Shown here one piece after another: positions 47,081-58,300 of a DNA stretch of 64,000 nucleotides. The first letter of the stretch is position 1, and the number at the start of each line of letters is the position of its first letter. A model generated the notes under the pieces. It did no database searches. It was not told the DNA's origin and saw only the letters and a list, made by a program, of their open reading frames with translations. The translations under genes and the position numbers were made by a program. Location: positions 31,263,501-31,327,500 of the forward strand of contig NC_092568.1 of the NCBI RefSeq assembly GCF_037975245.1. The letters run 5' to 3'. This stretch comes from Apostichopus japonicus (taxonomy: Eukaryota; Echinodermata; Holothuroidea; Aspidochirotida; Stichopodidae).

Positions 47081-48150
47081 GTTCCACTACAAGAGGAACG
47101 TGATGCTACTGTATTTAGTTATGTATTTATTTATGTATTTCAACAACAAAGGATAAACTCGATTAGCGTTAATGTAATCTCCCCCGAGACATTGGAATAA
47201 TAATACAAAAATCATAACAAAACGCATAAAGAACACAAACGAGTATAAAATGACGACAGTGAAGAAGAAACATAAAATGAAATTACAATGGTATAAAAAA
47301 TAGTACAAGGAATGATCAAAATCATAAAAAAGTAAGAAACATGGTGTTTAATGAGCTGGCATTTTTACACTCCTTACGTATTTCGGTTCACTCCTTAGCA
47401 GAAACATAGGAAAATGTTTTGTTATGATACTGATTATTGCCGCCTAATAATAAATAATTCTTTGTGGTGGATCTTAGGGAATGGTAATGTATATCATTGA
47501 TGTGATTGAACGTATCCGGAAGGTACTGTGGAGCCAGACCATTTAATGACTTATATATCATTGACAATATTTTACATTTCAACTTTTTTTCGAGTGGGGA
47601 GCAGTTCAAAGGTTTAAATGGGTCTTCTGATCTATCATCACATGTTGCATTGAGAATAATCCTTTCTGCAACTTTCTGTAGACGACTAAGACTGAGAACA
47701 TATCTAGCACTACTCATACCCCAAACTAAACTACAATACTCAAGCTTCCTCAAAATATTATCCATTATAATATAGAATACAAGTATTGGTATCAATTAAT
47801 GGTTTATTGGCCTAAATAAAGCCAATCTACCGGATAGGAGCTTGATACAGAATCGACCTATTCATTCCAAGATAATTCATTGAAGAATTTTACGCCCAGA
47901 ATCGTTTCACAACATATGCTCTCGATTACAGTATCTTGAACCAATCAACATACATGCCATTTGCTAACATTAGCCATATCCTCAATAAGTTTGGTATTTA
48001 AATCATCCATGGACTTTCTCTTCATATAAACTGTTGAATCATCTGCATTCATATACACAGAGCAATGATTAAAACGTTGACCTTTAATTGTCATTTATAA
48101 ACACAGCAAAGAGCTAAGGGCCCAGGATTCACGCCTGTGGCATCCCACAT
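47081..48150 (-). mobile_element. Truncated LINE, 3' part of ORF2
   Basis: Same family as the 4.5-7.6 kb element. From about 48150 downward the minus strand shows a degenerate GVPQ.S.LGP block, a Tyr/Asn-Ala-Asp-Asp box region with KSMDDLNTKL (about 48000-48040), the thumb and a C-terminal tail (47388-47795: YCSLVWG, LSRLQKVAERIILNA, HSLRSTTKN). A TA/TAAA-rich 3' end follows at about 47110-47140. It is 5'-truncated, and its 5' edge joins a partial copy of the VWC/SGNH duplicated unit at 48150. Confidence 0.8.
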
Positions 48151-48410
48151 GTGTGTGATTGTTTTACTGGTCGGAGTAACAACCTCCTCAAAGGTAACGA
48201 GTATCGTTTCCATTGGGGGTGCAACCTGGAATCATCATATGTAACAGAAACATGGCAATTTATTGCATGCCTGATAGTGGAAAGTGTAGCACCGCTTATG
48301 CATTTTACTTCGGTATTGCCAAAGGTTGCATGGGTAAGGTCACGGACCAATGAATCGTCTATTAGCAATTTCAGTTTGGCGTATAAGTGATAATCCTATC
48401 GGTTGATGAA
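48151..48410 (-). pseudogene. SGNH-esterase fragment, partial unit
   Basis: Minus strand encodes LIDDSLVRDLTHATFGNTEV, the first esterase block with GDS altered to DDS, followed by SGATLSTI. It matches parts of the larger copies at about 48890-49060, 51170-51340 and 53340-53500. The unit is cut at 48150 by LINE sequence and at 48410 passes directly into the flank of the next unit, with no VWC exon. Confidence 0.6.
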
Positions 48411-48612
48411 CCCTGGACGGAGGATCAAGGTCAGAGAATATACTTTTAAGTGCTCAGATAATAGCAAATACCTAATTTACATCAGGGGCGCAAACCTCAC
48501 AAACGAAATGAAATTAAAAAATGTATATGAGGGGGAAAAAGTGTACTGATGAAAACGTCTAGCGAAACGCATATCAAAGAAACAGCAATGTAGCATTGTC
48601 ACGAAACAACTT

Positions 48613-49060
48613 GGGGCTGATAGCTCAGTTGGTATAGCGCAGAATTTGTAATCGGTCGACGAGTCGTTCGGTACCTTCGTGGTTGAGGTACACATTATCC
48701 TTGAACAGGCTTCTGTCTGCTTTACCATCGGCATATTTCATACAGGCAGATGTTTGTACATACCCCACTCCAATCTAGTCGTCGGGTTATCTTTAGGCTG
48801 GCCTCCAGGTGGACCAATGTTCGGGTATGCTGGTCCAATCTGGGGCAGGGTCCGAAGATAACGATACTGGGGCTGGCATTTGATAGTTGTACTGAGGTAA
48901 CAACCTCATCAAAGGTAACGAGTATCGTTTCCATTGGGTTTCAACTCGGAAACATCATTTGGTGGAAGGGTAGCACCGCTTATGCATTTTACTTCGGTAT
49001 TGTCAAAGGTTGCATGGGTAAGGTCACAGACCAATGAATCGTCTATAAGCAGGTTCAGTT
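48613..49060 (-). pseudogene. SGNH-esterase (LINE ORF1-like) fragment, unit 1
   Basis: Minus strand encodes, in two frames, LIDDSLV.DLTHATF, then VVTSVQLSNASPSIVIFGPCPRLDQ (split here: SIVIFGPCPRLD is the diagnostic block), a degenerate middle and a late part near the tRNA-like segment. The pattern matches SGNH esterases of LINE ORF1 (compare ISGPCPRTD at 3.7 kb). The nucleophile block is mutated and frameshifted, so inactive. The plus-strand tRNA-Thr-like sequence lies at 48613-48655. Confidence 0.6.
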
Positions 49061-50587
49061 TGGTGAATAAGTGATAATCCTATCGGTTGATGAACCGTGT
49101 TTAACTGCGCTAGCATAGTTTCACATAGTACCTGTCGTCACTGGTTTCAGATGTATTGATTTTATTATTATTATTACTACACCGGTGCTAATATAGCGCA
49201 AAATCCCGGGGTTCATTGTGCTCAGCAAAACATATACAAAATATAAGTTAACATACAATTGAATACACTTAACCATAGGTTTGTTTGAAATTAAACGTTT
49301 CTAACGATGTTTTGAAAGTGCTGATAGAGGTAAGGCTTCGTATTTCTGATGGTAACTTGTGCCACAACGGTGCAACATGGCTAAAAGCTTGCTCCCCGAC
49401 TCGTTTGTTTGATCTACAAGTTGTGAGAGCAGAAGTTTCAGAGGATGACCGAAGGATGCGAGAAAGCTTGTGGATATGAATTTAATTCTAAACCAGAACT
49501 TCGTGTGTATCCTTTAAAATGTGATAACTTCTCAAGATGATCAATTTTGAGAGGCAACGAGCGGAAAGGAGCGGCCACACATAATAACATTACACTACCA
49601 CCAAGACACACTCTTAAAGTTAGTGTCGACAGGAAGAATGCAAAAGAGAATGTCATCGGGTACTATGCGATGCACTCGTAGCGACTAAACATAGCAGCGT
49701 GTGGCAACGGTGTACTTTGATTCTCTCTTGCCTGTAGGCCCAAATTATGACGAGCTAAGATCTTTAACAGTCTACTTGATTCTCATAGCGTTATCAGTTG
49801 AAACTGGTAAAGGCGAGGAACCGTGAATCAGTCAAAACCGACCGACCGGTGGTAGTGACACGGTAACATATGATAAACCATATGTCTGATCGCATGTCAA
49901 TGCAGATTTCAAGCAATTTTTGCGTGTGTACAATGTTATCTCGTCAAGATGGTAATTTCAAATTATAGATGTCAAGGGTGCCTATCTCTATAAGCTTCCG
50001 TAGAAAAGCGATACCCACAATCTCTTAGAATGCGTGCGAAAATATGAGTGGAACTGTTGAGAGATGTCTCGTTAGTCCAATCAATCGTTATAGGTTTGTG
50101 TGCTTAGGTTATAACTGTTTGTAGGCTACTTCCGTCTTAGTGGGAACTGATCGTAAGTGTAAGACATGATAATATATCATCACACAAATTGAATTAAACT
50201 GACCAACGGTTCTTCACCTTTACCAGGTTTGACTAATAAAGTTATGAGGATCGGCTGAACAGTCTGCAAAGTGATACATAGAATCCCCAGCTGAAGCTTC
50301 AATATATTTCAAGATCTTAATTTGATATTGCAAAATAAAGGTACGCGACTGCTAGATCATTACTGTTGTTAAACTGCGTTCATAGGAAATAGACATTATA
50401 AAAAATGTATACCGGTTTGTGTTTCATTAATTTACATTGTTTCTAAGACCAAATGCAGTGTTTAGTAGTACTGTGTGTGGTATGTCATAAGAACGCTCTA
50501 TTCATTTTTAAAGATGAACGATCAGTTTCTACATATGACTATTTGGTTTGAAAAAATCTTGCATTAGTTTACAACATATTGACTTAC

Positions 50588-50689
50588 CGATTGGCCTACA
50601 GTCAGAGCAGCATTCACCTTCCGGAATATAGGTTTCGTAACCGACGGCACAATCAGGCAAGGCACAAAGCACAAGACGGCAGTCAATCC
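50588..50689 (-). CDS. VWC-type module exon (gene D, tandem copy)
   Basis: A 102-nt phase 1-1 exon, acceptor GTCCAG, donor CG|GTAAGT-type (G|GTAAGT). It encodes IDCRLVLCALPDCAVGYETY, then IPEGECCSDCRP. All six cysteines of the half-VWC pattern are present. It is close to 52763-52864 and 58301-58402. Confidence 0.8.
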
Positions 50690-50891
50690 CTGGACGGAGG
50701 ATCAAGGTCAGAGAATTTACTTTTAAGTGCTCAAATAATAACAAATATTCCTAATTTACATCAGGAGCGCAAACATTACAAACGATATGTTACTTAACAT
50801 ATATATGAGGGGGAAAAAGTTTACAGATGAAAAAAGGCTAGAGAGACGCATTACAAAGGAACAGCAATGTAGCATTGTCACTGAGCAACTT

Positions 50892-51340
50892 AGGGCTGAT
50901 AGCTTAGTTGGTATAGCACAGAACTTGTAATCGGTCGATGAGTCGTTCTGTACCTTTGTGGTTGAGGTACACATTATCCTCGAACAGGCTTCTGTCTGCT
51001 TCACCATCGGCATATTTCACAGAGGCTGACATTTGCATATACCCGCACTCCAATCTAGTCGCCAGGTTAACTTTAACGCTGGCCAACAGGTGGACCAATG
51101 TTCGGGTATACTGGTCCAATCTGGGGCAGGGTCCGAAGATAACTATACTGGGGCTGGCATTTGATAGTTGTACTGAGGTAACAACCTCATCAAAGGTAAC
51201 GAGTATCGTTTCCATCGGGTTTCAACTCGGAAACATCATTTGGTGGAAGGGTAGCACCGCTTATGCATTTTACTTCGGTATTGTCAAAGGTTGCATGGGT
51301 AAGGTCACAGACCAATGAATCGTCTATTAGCAAGTTCAGT
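50892..51340 (-). pseudogene. SGNH-esterase fragment, unit 2
   Basis: Best preserved of the three. A minus-strand frame (50904-51215) runs from VVTSVQLSNASPSIVIFGPC through ADGEADRSLF to EDNVYLNHKGTERLIDRL, where Asp and His of the last SGNH block are visible. The GDS-like block lies in another frame (about 51290-51340). The tRNA-Thr-like segment is at 50892-50940. Confidence 0.65.
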
Positions 51341-52762
51341 TTGGCGTATAAGTGATAATCCTATCGGTTGATGAACCGTGTTTAACTGCGCTAGCATAGT
51401 TTCACATAGTACCTGTCGTCACTGGTTTCAGATATATTGATTTTATTATTATTATTACTACACCGGTGCTTATATAGCGCAAAATACCGGGGTTCATTGT
51501 GCTCAGCAAAACATATACAAAATACAAACATACAATTGAATACACTTAACCATTGGTTTGTTTGAAATTAAACGTTTCTAACGATGATTTGAAAGTACTG
51601 ATAGAGGTAAGGCTTCGTATTTCTGATGGTAACTTGTTCCACAACAAAAGCGCGACAAGGCAAAAGCTTGCTCCCCGGCTCGCTTGTTTTGATCTACGAG
51701 TTGTGAGAACAGAAGTTTCCGAGGATGACCGAAGGAGGCGAGAAGGCTTGTGGACATGGATTTTATTCTAAATCAGAACTTCGTGTGTATCCTTTGAACA
51801 AGTGATAACTTCTCAAGATGATCAAATTTGAAAGGCAACGAAGAAAAGGAGCGGCCACACATAATGACATTACACTACCACCAATACGCACTTTAAGATA
51901 GTGTGGGCAGGAAGAATGTTAAAGAGAATGTCGTCGGGTACTATGCGATGCACCCGTAGCGACTAAACGGTGACAACGGTGTGATTTGATTATCTTTTGC
52001 CTGTAGGCCCAAATTATGACGAGCTAAGATCTTTACCAGTCTACTTGATTCTCAAAGCTTTATCAGTTAAAACTGGTAAAGGCGAGGAACCGTGAATCAG
52101 TCAAAACCGACCGACCGGTGGTAGTGACACGGTAACATATGATAAACCATATGTCTGTTCGCATGTCAATGCAGATTTTAAGCAATTTTTGCGTGTGTAC
52201 AATATTATCTCGTCAAGATGGTAACTTTTAAATTATAGATGTCAAGGGTGCCTATCTCTATTAGCTTCCGTAGAAAAGCGATACCAATGCGTGCGAAAAT
52301 ATGAGTGGAACTGTTGAGAGATGTCTCGTTAGTCCAATCAACCGTTATAGGTTTGTGTGCTTATGTTATAACTGTTTGTAGGCTACTTCCGTCTTAGTGG
52401 AAACTGATCGTAAGTGTAAGACATGGTAATATATCATCACACAAATTGACTTAAACTGACCAACGGTTCTTCACCTTTACTAGGTTTGACTGATAAAGTT
52501 ATGAGAATCGGATGAACAGTCTGCAAAGTGATACATTGAATCCCCAGCTGATGTTTCAATATATTTCAAAATTTTAATTTGATATTTCAAAATGAATATA
52601 CGCGACTGCTAGATCATTATTGTCGTTAAACTGCGTGCATAGGAAATAGGAATAATAAAACATGTATACCGTTATGTGTTTCCTTAATTTGTACTGTTTC
52701 ACAGACCACTAGAAATGCTGGTTTGAAACAATCTTGCATCAGTGTGCAACATATTGACTTAC

Positions 52763-52864
52763 CGATTGGCCTACAGTCAGGGCAGCATGCACCATCCGGG
52801 ATATAGGTTTCGTAATCGACGGGACAATCAGGAAAGGCACAACGCGCTAGACTGCAGTCAATCC
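52763..52864 (-). CDS. VWC-type module exon (gene D, tandem copy)
   Basis: A 102-nt phase 1-1 exon with the same borders as its neighbours (CATCCAG acceptor, G|GTAAGT donor). It encodes IDCSLARCAFPDCPVDYETY, then IPDGACCPDCRP. Six cysteines are intact; it differs from the 50588 copy by several non-cysteine residues. Confidence 0.8.
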
Positions 52865-53065
52865 CTGGATGGAGGATCAAGGTCAGAGAATTTACTTTTA
52901 AGTGCTCAGATAATAGCAAATACCTAATTTACATCAGGGGCGCAAACATCACAAACGAAATGTAATTAAAAATATAAATGAGGGAAATAAAAGTTTACAG
53001 ATGAAAAAAGGCTAGCGAAACGTATTATAAAGAAAGAGCAATGTAGCATTGTCACTGAACAACTT

Positions 53066-53500
53066 AGGGCTGATAGCTTAGTTGGTATAGCGCAGAATTT
53101 GTAATCGGTCGATGAGTCGTTCGGTACCTTCGTGGTTGAGGTACACATTATCCTTGAACAGGCTTCTGTCTGCTTTACCATCGGCATATTTCATAGAGGC
53201 TGATGTTTGTATATACTCCACTCCAATCTAGTCGTCGGGTTATCTTTAGGCTGGCCTCCAGGTGGTCCAATGTTCGGGTATGCTGGTCTAATCTGGGGCA
53301 GGGTCCGAAGATAACTATACTGGGGCTGGTGTTTGATAGTTGTACTGAGGTAACAACCTCATCAAAGGTAACGAGTATCGTTTCCATTGGGTTTCAACCT
53401 GGAAACATCATTTGGTGAAAGGGTAGCACCGCTTATGCATTTTACTTCGGTATTGCCAAAGGTTGCATGGGTAAGGTCATAGACCAATGAACAGTCTAGT
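53066..53500 (-). pseudogene. SGNH-esterase fragment, unit 3
   Basis: Minus strand 53175-53387 again encodes VVTSVQLSNTSPSIVIFGPC and the following block. It is frameshifted as in the other units and is nearer to unit 1 in the downstream part. The tRNA-Thr-like segment is at about 53066-53110. Confidence 0.6.
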
Positions 53501-54175
53501 AGCAAGTTCAGTTTGACGTATAAGTGATAATCCTATCGGTTGATGAACAGTGTTTAACTGCGCTAGCATAGTTTCACATAGTACCTGTTGTTACATCATT
53601 GGTTTCAGATGTATTGATTTTATTATTGTTATTACTACACCGGTGCTAATATAGCGCAAAATCCCGGGGTTCATTGTGCTCAACAAGACATATACAAAAT
53701 ATAAGTTAACATACAATTGAATACACTTAACCATAGGTTTGTTTGAAATTAAACGTTTCTAACGATGATTTGAAAGTGCTGATAGAGGTAAGGCTTCGTG
53801 TTTCTGATGGTAACTTGTTCCACAACAAAAGCGAGACATGGCATAAAGGTTGCTCCCCGGCTCGCTTGTTTTAATCTACGAGTTGTGAGAGCAGAAGTTT
53901 CCGAGGATGACCGTTGGATGCGAGAAGGCTTGTGGATATGGATTTTATTCTAAACCAGAACTTCGTGTGTATCCTTTGAAAAAGTGATAACTTCACAAGA
54001 TGATCAATTTTGAAAGGCAACGAACGAAAAGGAGCGGCCACACATAATGACATTACACTACCACCAATACGCACTTTAAGATAGTGTGGGCAGGAAGAAT
54101 GTAAAAGAGAATGTCATCGGGTACTATACGATGGACTCGTAGCGACTAAACGTAGCAGCGTGTGGCAAAGGAAAG

Positions 54176-54216
54176 ACAATTAGGAAAGGCACAACGCACT
54201 AAACGGCAGTCAATCC
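54176..54216 (-). pseudogene. Truncated VWC exon
   Basis: Starts with a normal CTCCAG-type acceptor and IDCRLVRCAFPNC, then breaks off. The second half of the module, with CCxxC and the donor, is missing, and the sequence passes directly into intronic sequence of the shortened third unit. It cannot be spliced normally. Confidence 0.75.
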
Positions 54217-54413
54217 CTGGACGGAGAATCAAGGTCAGACAATGTACTTTTAAGTGCTCAAATAATAACAAATATTCCAAATTTACATTAGGGGCGCAAA
54301 CACTATAAACGAAATGTAATTCAAAATACATATATTACAAAAAGAAGTTTACAGTTGAAAATGGCTAGCGAAACGCATTTCAAAGAAACAGCAATGTTGC
54401 TTTGTCACAGCTA

Positions 54414-54460
54414 AGGGCTTGATAGCTCAGTTGGTAGAGCGCAGACCTTGCTATATGAGA
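54414..54460 (+). repeat. tRNA-Thr-like segment at VWC/Kunitz unit junction
   Basis: GATAGCTCAGTTGGTAGAGCGC, the best-preserved A-box-like copy. The flanking GAAAATGGCTAGCGAAACGC and CAAAGAAACAGCAATG sequence is shared with both VWC-type and Kunitz-type units, which makes this the point where the two unit types meet. Confidence 0.6.
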
Positions 54461-55147
54461 ACGTGAAATGAACTTCAGTTCAAAACAAACTTTCCATTGC
54501 TCTTTTAAAAAATTTGAATAATAGCCGTCAGTTTTTCGTTTTCGTGTAATTATATAAGCCACTTGACCAGTGATTATAACTACGATCCATTTAATATAAG
54601 AAAGTTTAACTGTATATAAAGTTTCTTATGATCTATTATTGTTGTTGCAAAGTTCGCACCGACTGGGAAGGTGGTGGGGGGGGGGGGGTGGGCGGGGCAT
54701 AGGGAGTATCTAAAATAATCTGTCATTGCCAATTAATGCAAGACATCTTATATAAGAACATGAAGCGCCGCCTTACTAATTGATTATCAACAGTGGGAAC
54801 TGTAAAGGAGCCAAAAAATAGAGGCAATGAATTAATATGATATAGATATATAGAGAGCGCGACGGCGACGACGATGATGATGGTAATGATAATGAAAGTC
54901 CTTTAAGCGGATACTTCTACCATCCCATTCTCATGAAACTGGGAACATTTAAAAATGCAACAACGGTTGATAAATATAGCTGAACCCAAACTTCCTTCAC
55001 GATTTTTGGAAATAGAAATATTCAATATTTGAAAAGAAGCATCTTTCTGGAATACCATAAAATTAAATGTTTGTCACGCTATATATTTAATTATTGATCA
55101 CTTCTTATAGATCAGACCAAAGCTATCCTGCTTCCAAACCTACTTAC

Positions 55148-55288
55148 TATCACAATCCACCTCCGTGTCACCAATAAACCAATCCGTGAAACAACCGCCG
55201 CAGTAGTTGTCTACACAGGTAGCTTCTGGGTAAGCTGCACATGTTGCAAACTGGCAGGGACGGACAAAGCAGTGGGCAGTTATACACC
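55148..55288 (-). CDS. NYCGGC cysteine module exon (gene D)
   Basis: A 141-nt phase 1-1 exon, acceptor CATAACAG, donor A|GTAAGT. It encodes GCITAHCFVRPCQFATC, YPEATCVDNYCGGC, then a C-terminal VDCD. Eight cysteines are spaced C-x5-C-x4-C-x4-C-x7-C-x4-C-x2-C and a late C. I recognise this as a recurrent invertebrate extracellular module found beside Kunitz domains but cannot name its family. This is the intact member of the family damaged in gene C. Confidence 0.75.
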
Positions 55289-55446
55289 CTGTTATGGAAG
55301 ATAACATGATTTGTTTGTCTTTTGCAAACATAAGAGATAACGAAATGTAATTTAAAATATGTGTATATTTTGAAAAACAAGTTTCATGTGAAAATGGTTA
55401 GTGAAAACCATTTCAGGAAACAGCAATGAAGCATCCTCATCAACTA

Positions 55447-55490
55447 AGAGCTCATAGCTCAGTTGGTAGAACGCAGAACTTGTAATATAA
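55447..55490 (+). repeat. tRNA-Thr-like segment
   Basis: CATAGCTCAGTTGGTAGAACGC then AACTTGTAATAT; lacks a B-box. It lies between the NYCGGC exon and the Kunitz exon, as in the 30-32 kb units. Confidence 0.55.
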
Positions 55491-55792
55491 AAACAATGAG
55501 ATGCACCCAGCTCAAACCAAAATTTACATTGATCTATTAAAATTTGATAGTAATTACCGTCAGTTTTCCGTTGTTCGGGTGCTTATATACGAACATTAAG
55601 CGCCGCGTTACAAGTGAATATTACTGTAATCTATTTTAATATGAAAAGAATTTTTTAAGATATATCGATTTCCTGATATATTATTATTGTTGTTGCATAA
55701 TTCGCGCCGACTGGGAGAAGGGAGGGGGTGTAGGAGTATCAAACATAGTCTGCCATTTACAATAAATGCAAGACGTCATCACAAATACTTAC

Positions 55793-55954
55793 CACACTCA
55801 TCGGTGCAATCACTCTCAGTCTCGAAGTTGTTTGCGTTTCCTAGGCAACCACCGTAAGTAAATTCCTCACATACGCCCGATTTAGGATTAAAACGCCATC
55901 TCTGAAATGCACCTCTGCACGGCCCAGGCTCGACAGGAAGCTCACAGATAGGAA
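55793..55954 (-). CDS. Kunitz domain exon (gene D)
   Basis: A 162-nt phase 1-1 exon, acceptor TTATTAACAG, donor G|GTAAGT. It encodes CELPVEPGPC, RGAFQRWRF, GVCEEF, TYGGCLGNANNF, SDCTDEC: all six cysteines and the FTYGGC core. P1 is Arg followed by Gly-Ala, as in BPTI-like trypsin inhibitors. It is closely related to the two Kunitz exons of gene C. Confidence 0.85.
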
Positions 55955-56279
55955 CTGTTAATAAAGAGCGAAAAACAATCAATACTATCATATATAGATA
56001 CAGAGAACGTGACAACGGCGATGATGACAGTCCCGTAAGTAGATAACTTTACCCTCCCATTCTCATGAAATTGGGAACCCTTTAAAAATGCAACAAAGGT
56101 TGATCATTATAGCCGAACCTAAACTTCCTTCATGAGTTTTAAAATAAATGTTTTCAATTTTTTAAAAGAAGCATCCTCCTGGAATACCATACAATTAAAA
56201 TGTTTGTCACGCTATATATTTAATTATTGATCATTCCGTATAGATCAGACCTAAGCTTCCTGCTTCCAAACCTACTTAC

Positions 56280-56429
56280 TATCACAGTCCACCTTCTTGT
56301 CACCGATAAACCAATCCGCGAAGCAACCGCCGCAGTAGTTGTCTTCACATGTAGCTTCTGGGTGAGCTGCACATGTTGCAAATTGACAGGGACGGACGAA
56401 GCAGTTAAAAATTGTGTCAGTACAGCCAC
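56280..56429 (-). CDS. NYCGGC cysteine module exon (gene D)
   Basis: A 150-nt phase 1-1 exon, acceptor GCTCTTACAG, donor A|GTAAGT. It encodes GGCTDTIFNCFVRPCQFATC, HPEATCEDNYCGGC, FADWF and VDCD. It is three residues longer than the 55148 copy at the start. All cysteines are present. Confidence 0.75.
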
Positions 56430-56449
56430 CTGTAAGAGCAAAAAATAAT

Positions 56450-56990
56450 TTTATAATTTATGGCTTTCACATTTGCACAAAAGACTCAATTTTAAACAGA
56501 TGACAGATGTTATTTGTTAATATGTGGTAGATCGATTGACTCAGCATGAGTCATATTTTATATTCTGTCTTCGGGTATATTAAATACATTTCGAGTTTCA
56601 AATGTTGAAAAAACATTCTATATATATATTTTTTTTCAATATGCTTCATTTTGTGTGCATATATCGTCTTACTAACTGAAGGAAATGACTGGACGAATAA
56701 TTATTAGAATATAATGGAAGTATTCGGCAAAATGACTGCCCAATAGTGACCAAAGGTAAAAAATAATGCTATAAGTTATACTTTATGTTGAGTATAAAAA
56801 CGGATTTTGACATCTTGTACTATATTCTTCATTATCGTTGCTAATAATTAATGGATGTAATAATAACAAGAATAATGATAGTAATAATTATAATTATTAT
56901 GAGGAAGACCATTACGTCACTTTTTTTGGCCTGCCTATCTCTTCTTCTCTCTCCACCCCTACCCCCCCCCCCGCCACCCCACCATTAATA
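56450..56990. other. No gene recognised
   Basis: Intronic sequence with AT-rich runs and a CT/C-rich patch at about 56935-56985. Confidence 0.5.
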
Positions 56991-57035
56991 GAAGGTAGGG
57001 TCGCGTCAAGGTAAAAGCTCCATAACATGACATAC

Positions 57036-57184
57036 AGGATCTTGACAAATTGGCTTGCAAACACCAGGACAACATTTCTGATCTCCTTTACAATCACTGT
57101 CAGTTTCACATCCGGGTGCTAAGAAGTCAGGACTATCTAAGACGCACGGTCTGAGTTGTCTAACTGGGCACTCACCTTCTTTCT
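57036..57184 (-). CDS. WAP domain exon (gene D), odd 3' end
   Basis: Acceptor TATCTCCAG, then EKEGECPVRQLRPCVLDS, GCETDSDCKG, DQKCCPGVC, KPICQDP. This is a WAP (four-disulfide core) domain with eight cysteines including the CC pair. WAP domains are secreted protease inhibitors or antimicrobials. A GTATGT donor-like site follows CQDP, but using it gives 149 nt, which ends in phase 0 and not phase 1 like every other module. Without splicing the frame stops at TGA 57008-57006. One missing base before the donor would explain this. Confidence 0.7.
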
Positions 57185-57194
57185 CTGGAGATAG

Positions 57195-57450
57195 CGATTT
57201 TACCCGTGTACAATATTATCTCGTCAAGATGGTAACTTTCAGATTGTAGACAACAACACGCCTTTCTCTATACGCTTCCTAGAAAAGCGATATCCACATT
57301 CTCTTAAAATGTGCGCGGAAATATGGGTGGAACTGTTAAGAGTAGTCTCGTTAGTTCAGTCAATCGTTCTACATAGGTTTGTGTGCTTATGTTTGGATAC
57401 TTCCGTCTTTGTGGGAACGTATCGTAAGTACAAGGCATGATAATATGGAA
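57195..57450. repeat. Diverged copy of VWC-unit intronic sequence
   Basis: Matches 49925-50170 and 52195-52440 (ATTATCTCGTCAAGATGGTAA, AGAAAAGCGATA, GTGGAACTGTT). It shows that the VWC exon at 58301-58402 and this flank are an older member of the tandem unit, separated here by about 0.8 kb of other sequence. Confidence 0.7.
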
Positions 57451-58250
57451 GACGGACCACGTGGTTCACATGGAACTGACAGTCGCGGTTAGTATTATGA
57501 CACATGTGTGCATGTGTTCTTGTGACACCTAGCTTGTGAACACAATTACTCAAGGAGGGAAGCTTGTAAGTCTTCATAGTTGGCATATGGATGCAGTATG
57601 CTTGGTAGTTGTGCTCTATTGCTTTTAGTTGAGGTAATGTTAGATTAGTAGACGCAAAGTCCCCAAAACTTGTAAACTCAGGAGGGGATGCTTTTCAATA
57701 CTTCTTTTATCTGTATTCTATGTGAAAGTCAGATGTGATTTGGGTTCAGCTGAGGTCCATATGTCAAAAGTATGTAAACATGATATCTAAAGAATGAAAG
57801 CTTTGACCTCAGATTAGGTGAACCAAAATTAGTACCAGAACACTATTGTTTTTGCTGAAGGTCAAAGTCAGTTGGAGTCACCAATGATCAAATAGTGAGC
57901 ATCTCGTAAATAAATCTCAAGATGGTGAACTTGGATATATCTGATGTTTAGTATAAACATGTATAACAGTGGATGCACATCAGTGGAAGTTGGTTGTCAA
58001 CATCTTTCACTGTGATTACATTCATGTCACCTTTAGATGCGTCTTGCTGTACTTCCTACGTCAAATGTGTTCAAATCCTCAATGTACAACATGTCCGACT
58101 CATTACAAAATAGTGATAGTAGTCATCACAACCAGATCGAATGTTTGCAGTCTGCTTCAAAAAGTAACTTTGTTGTTCATGTCCTTTGCACACCCTGCAG
58201 CCTTGTAAATCACCTGGAACCATTCAGTTGTGTCGCTTTGATCAAATATG
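57451..58250. other. No gene recognised
   Basis: Sequence inserted between the two homologous parts of the old VWC unit. No domain or terminal repeats recognised. Confidence 0.5.
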
Positions 58251-58300
58251 ACTATCTGGTTTGACAAAATCTGGCATCAGTTTGCAACATATTGACTTAC

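Larger units (their letters stand above)
48411..54215. repeat. Tandem 1.35-2.3 kb units with VWC exon and SGNH fragment
   Basis: The marker CCCTGGA(C/T)GGAG(G/A)ATCAAGG recurs at about 48411, 50688, 52863 and 54213, and in a diverged copy at about 58401. Each unit, left to right, has a tRNA-Thr-like segment, an SGNH-esterase fragment (minus strand), a SINE-like tail with TTATTATTATT and CACCGGTGCTAATATAGCGC (49163, 51442, 53620), a long intronic stretch and, in the first two units, a VWC exon (minus strand). The third unit is shortened and ends in a truncated VWC exon. The intronic stretch 49925-50170 also matches 57195-57450, so the 57.2-58.4 kb region is an older relative. Confidence 0.85.
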
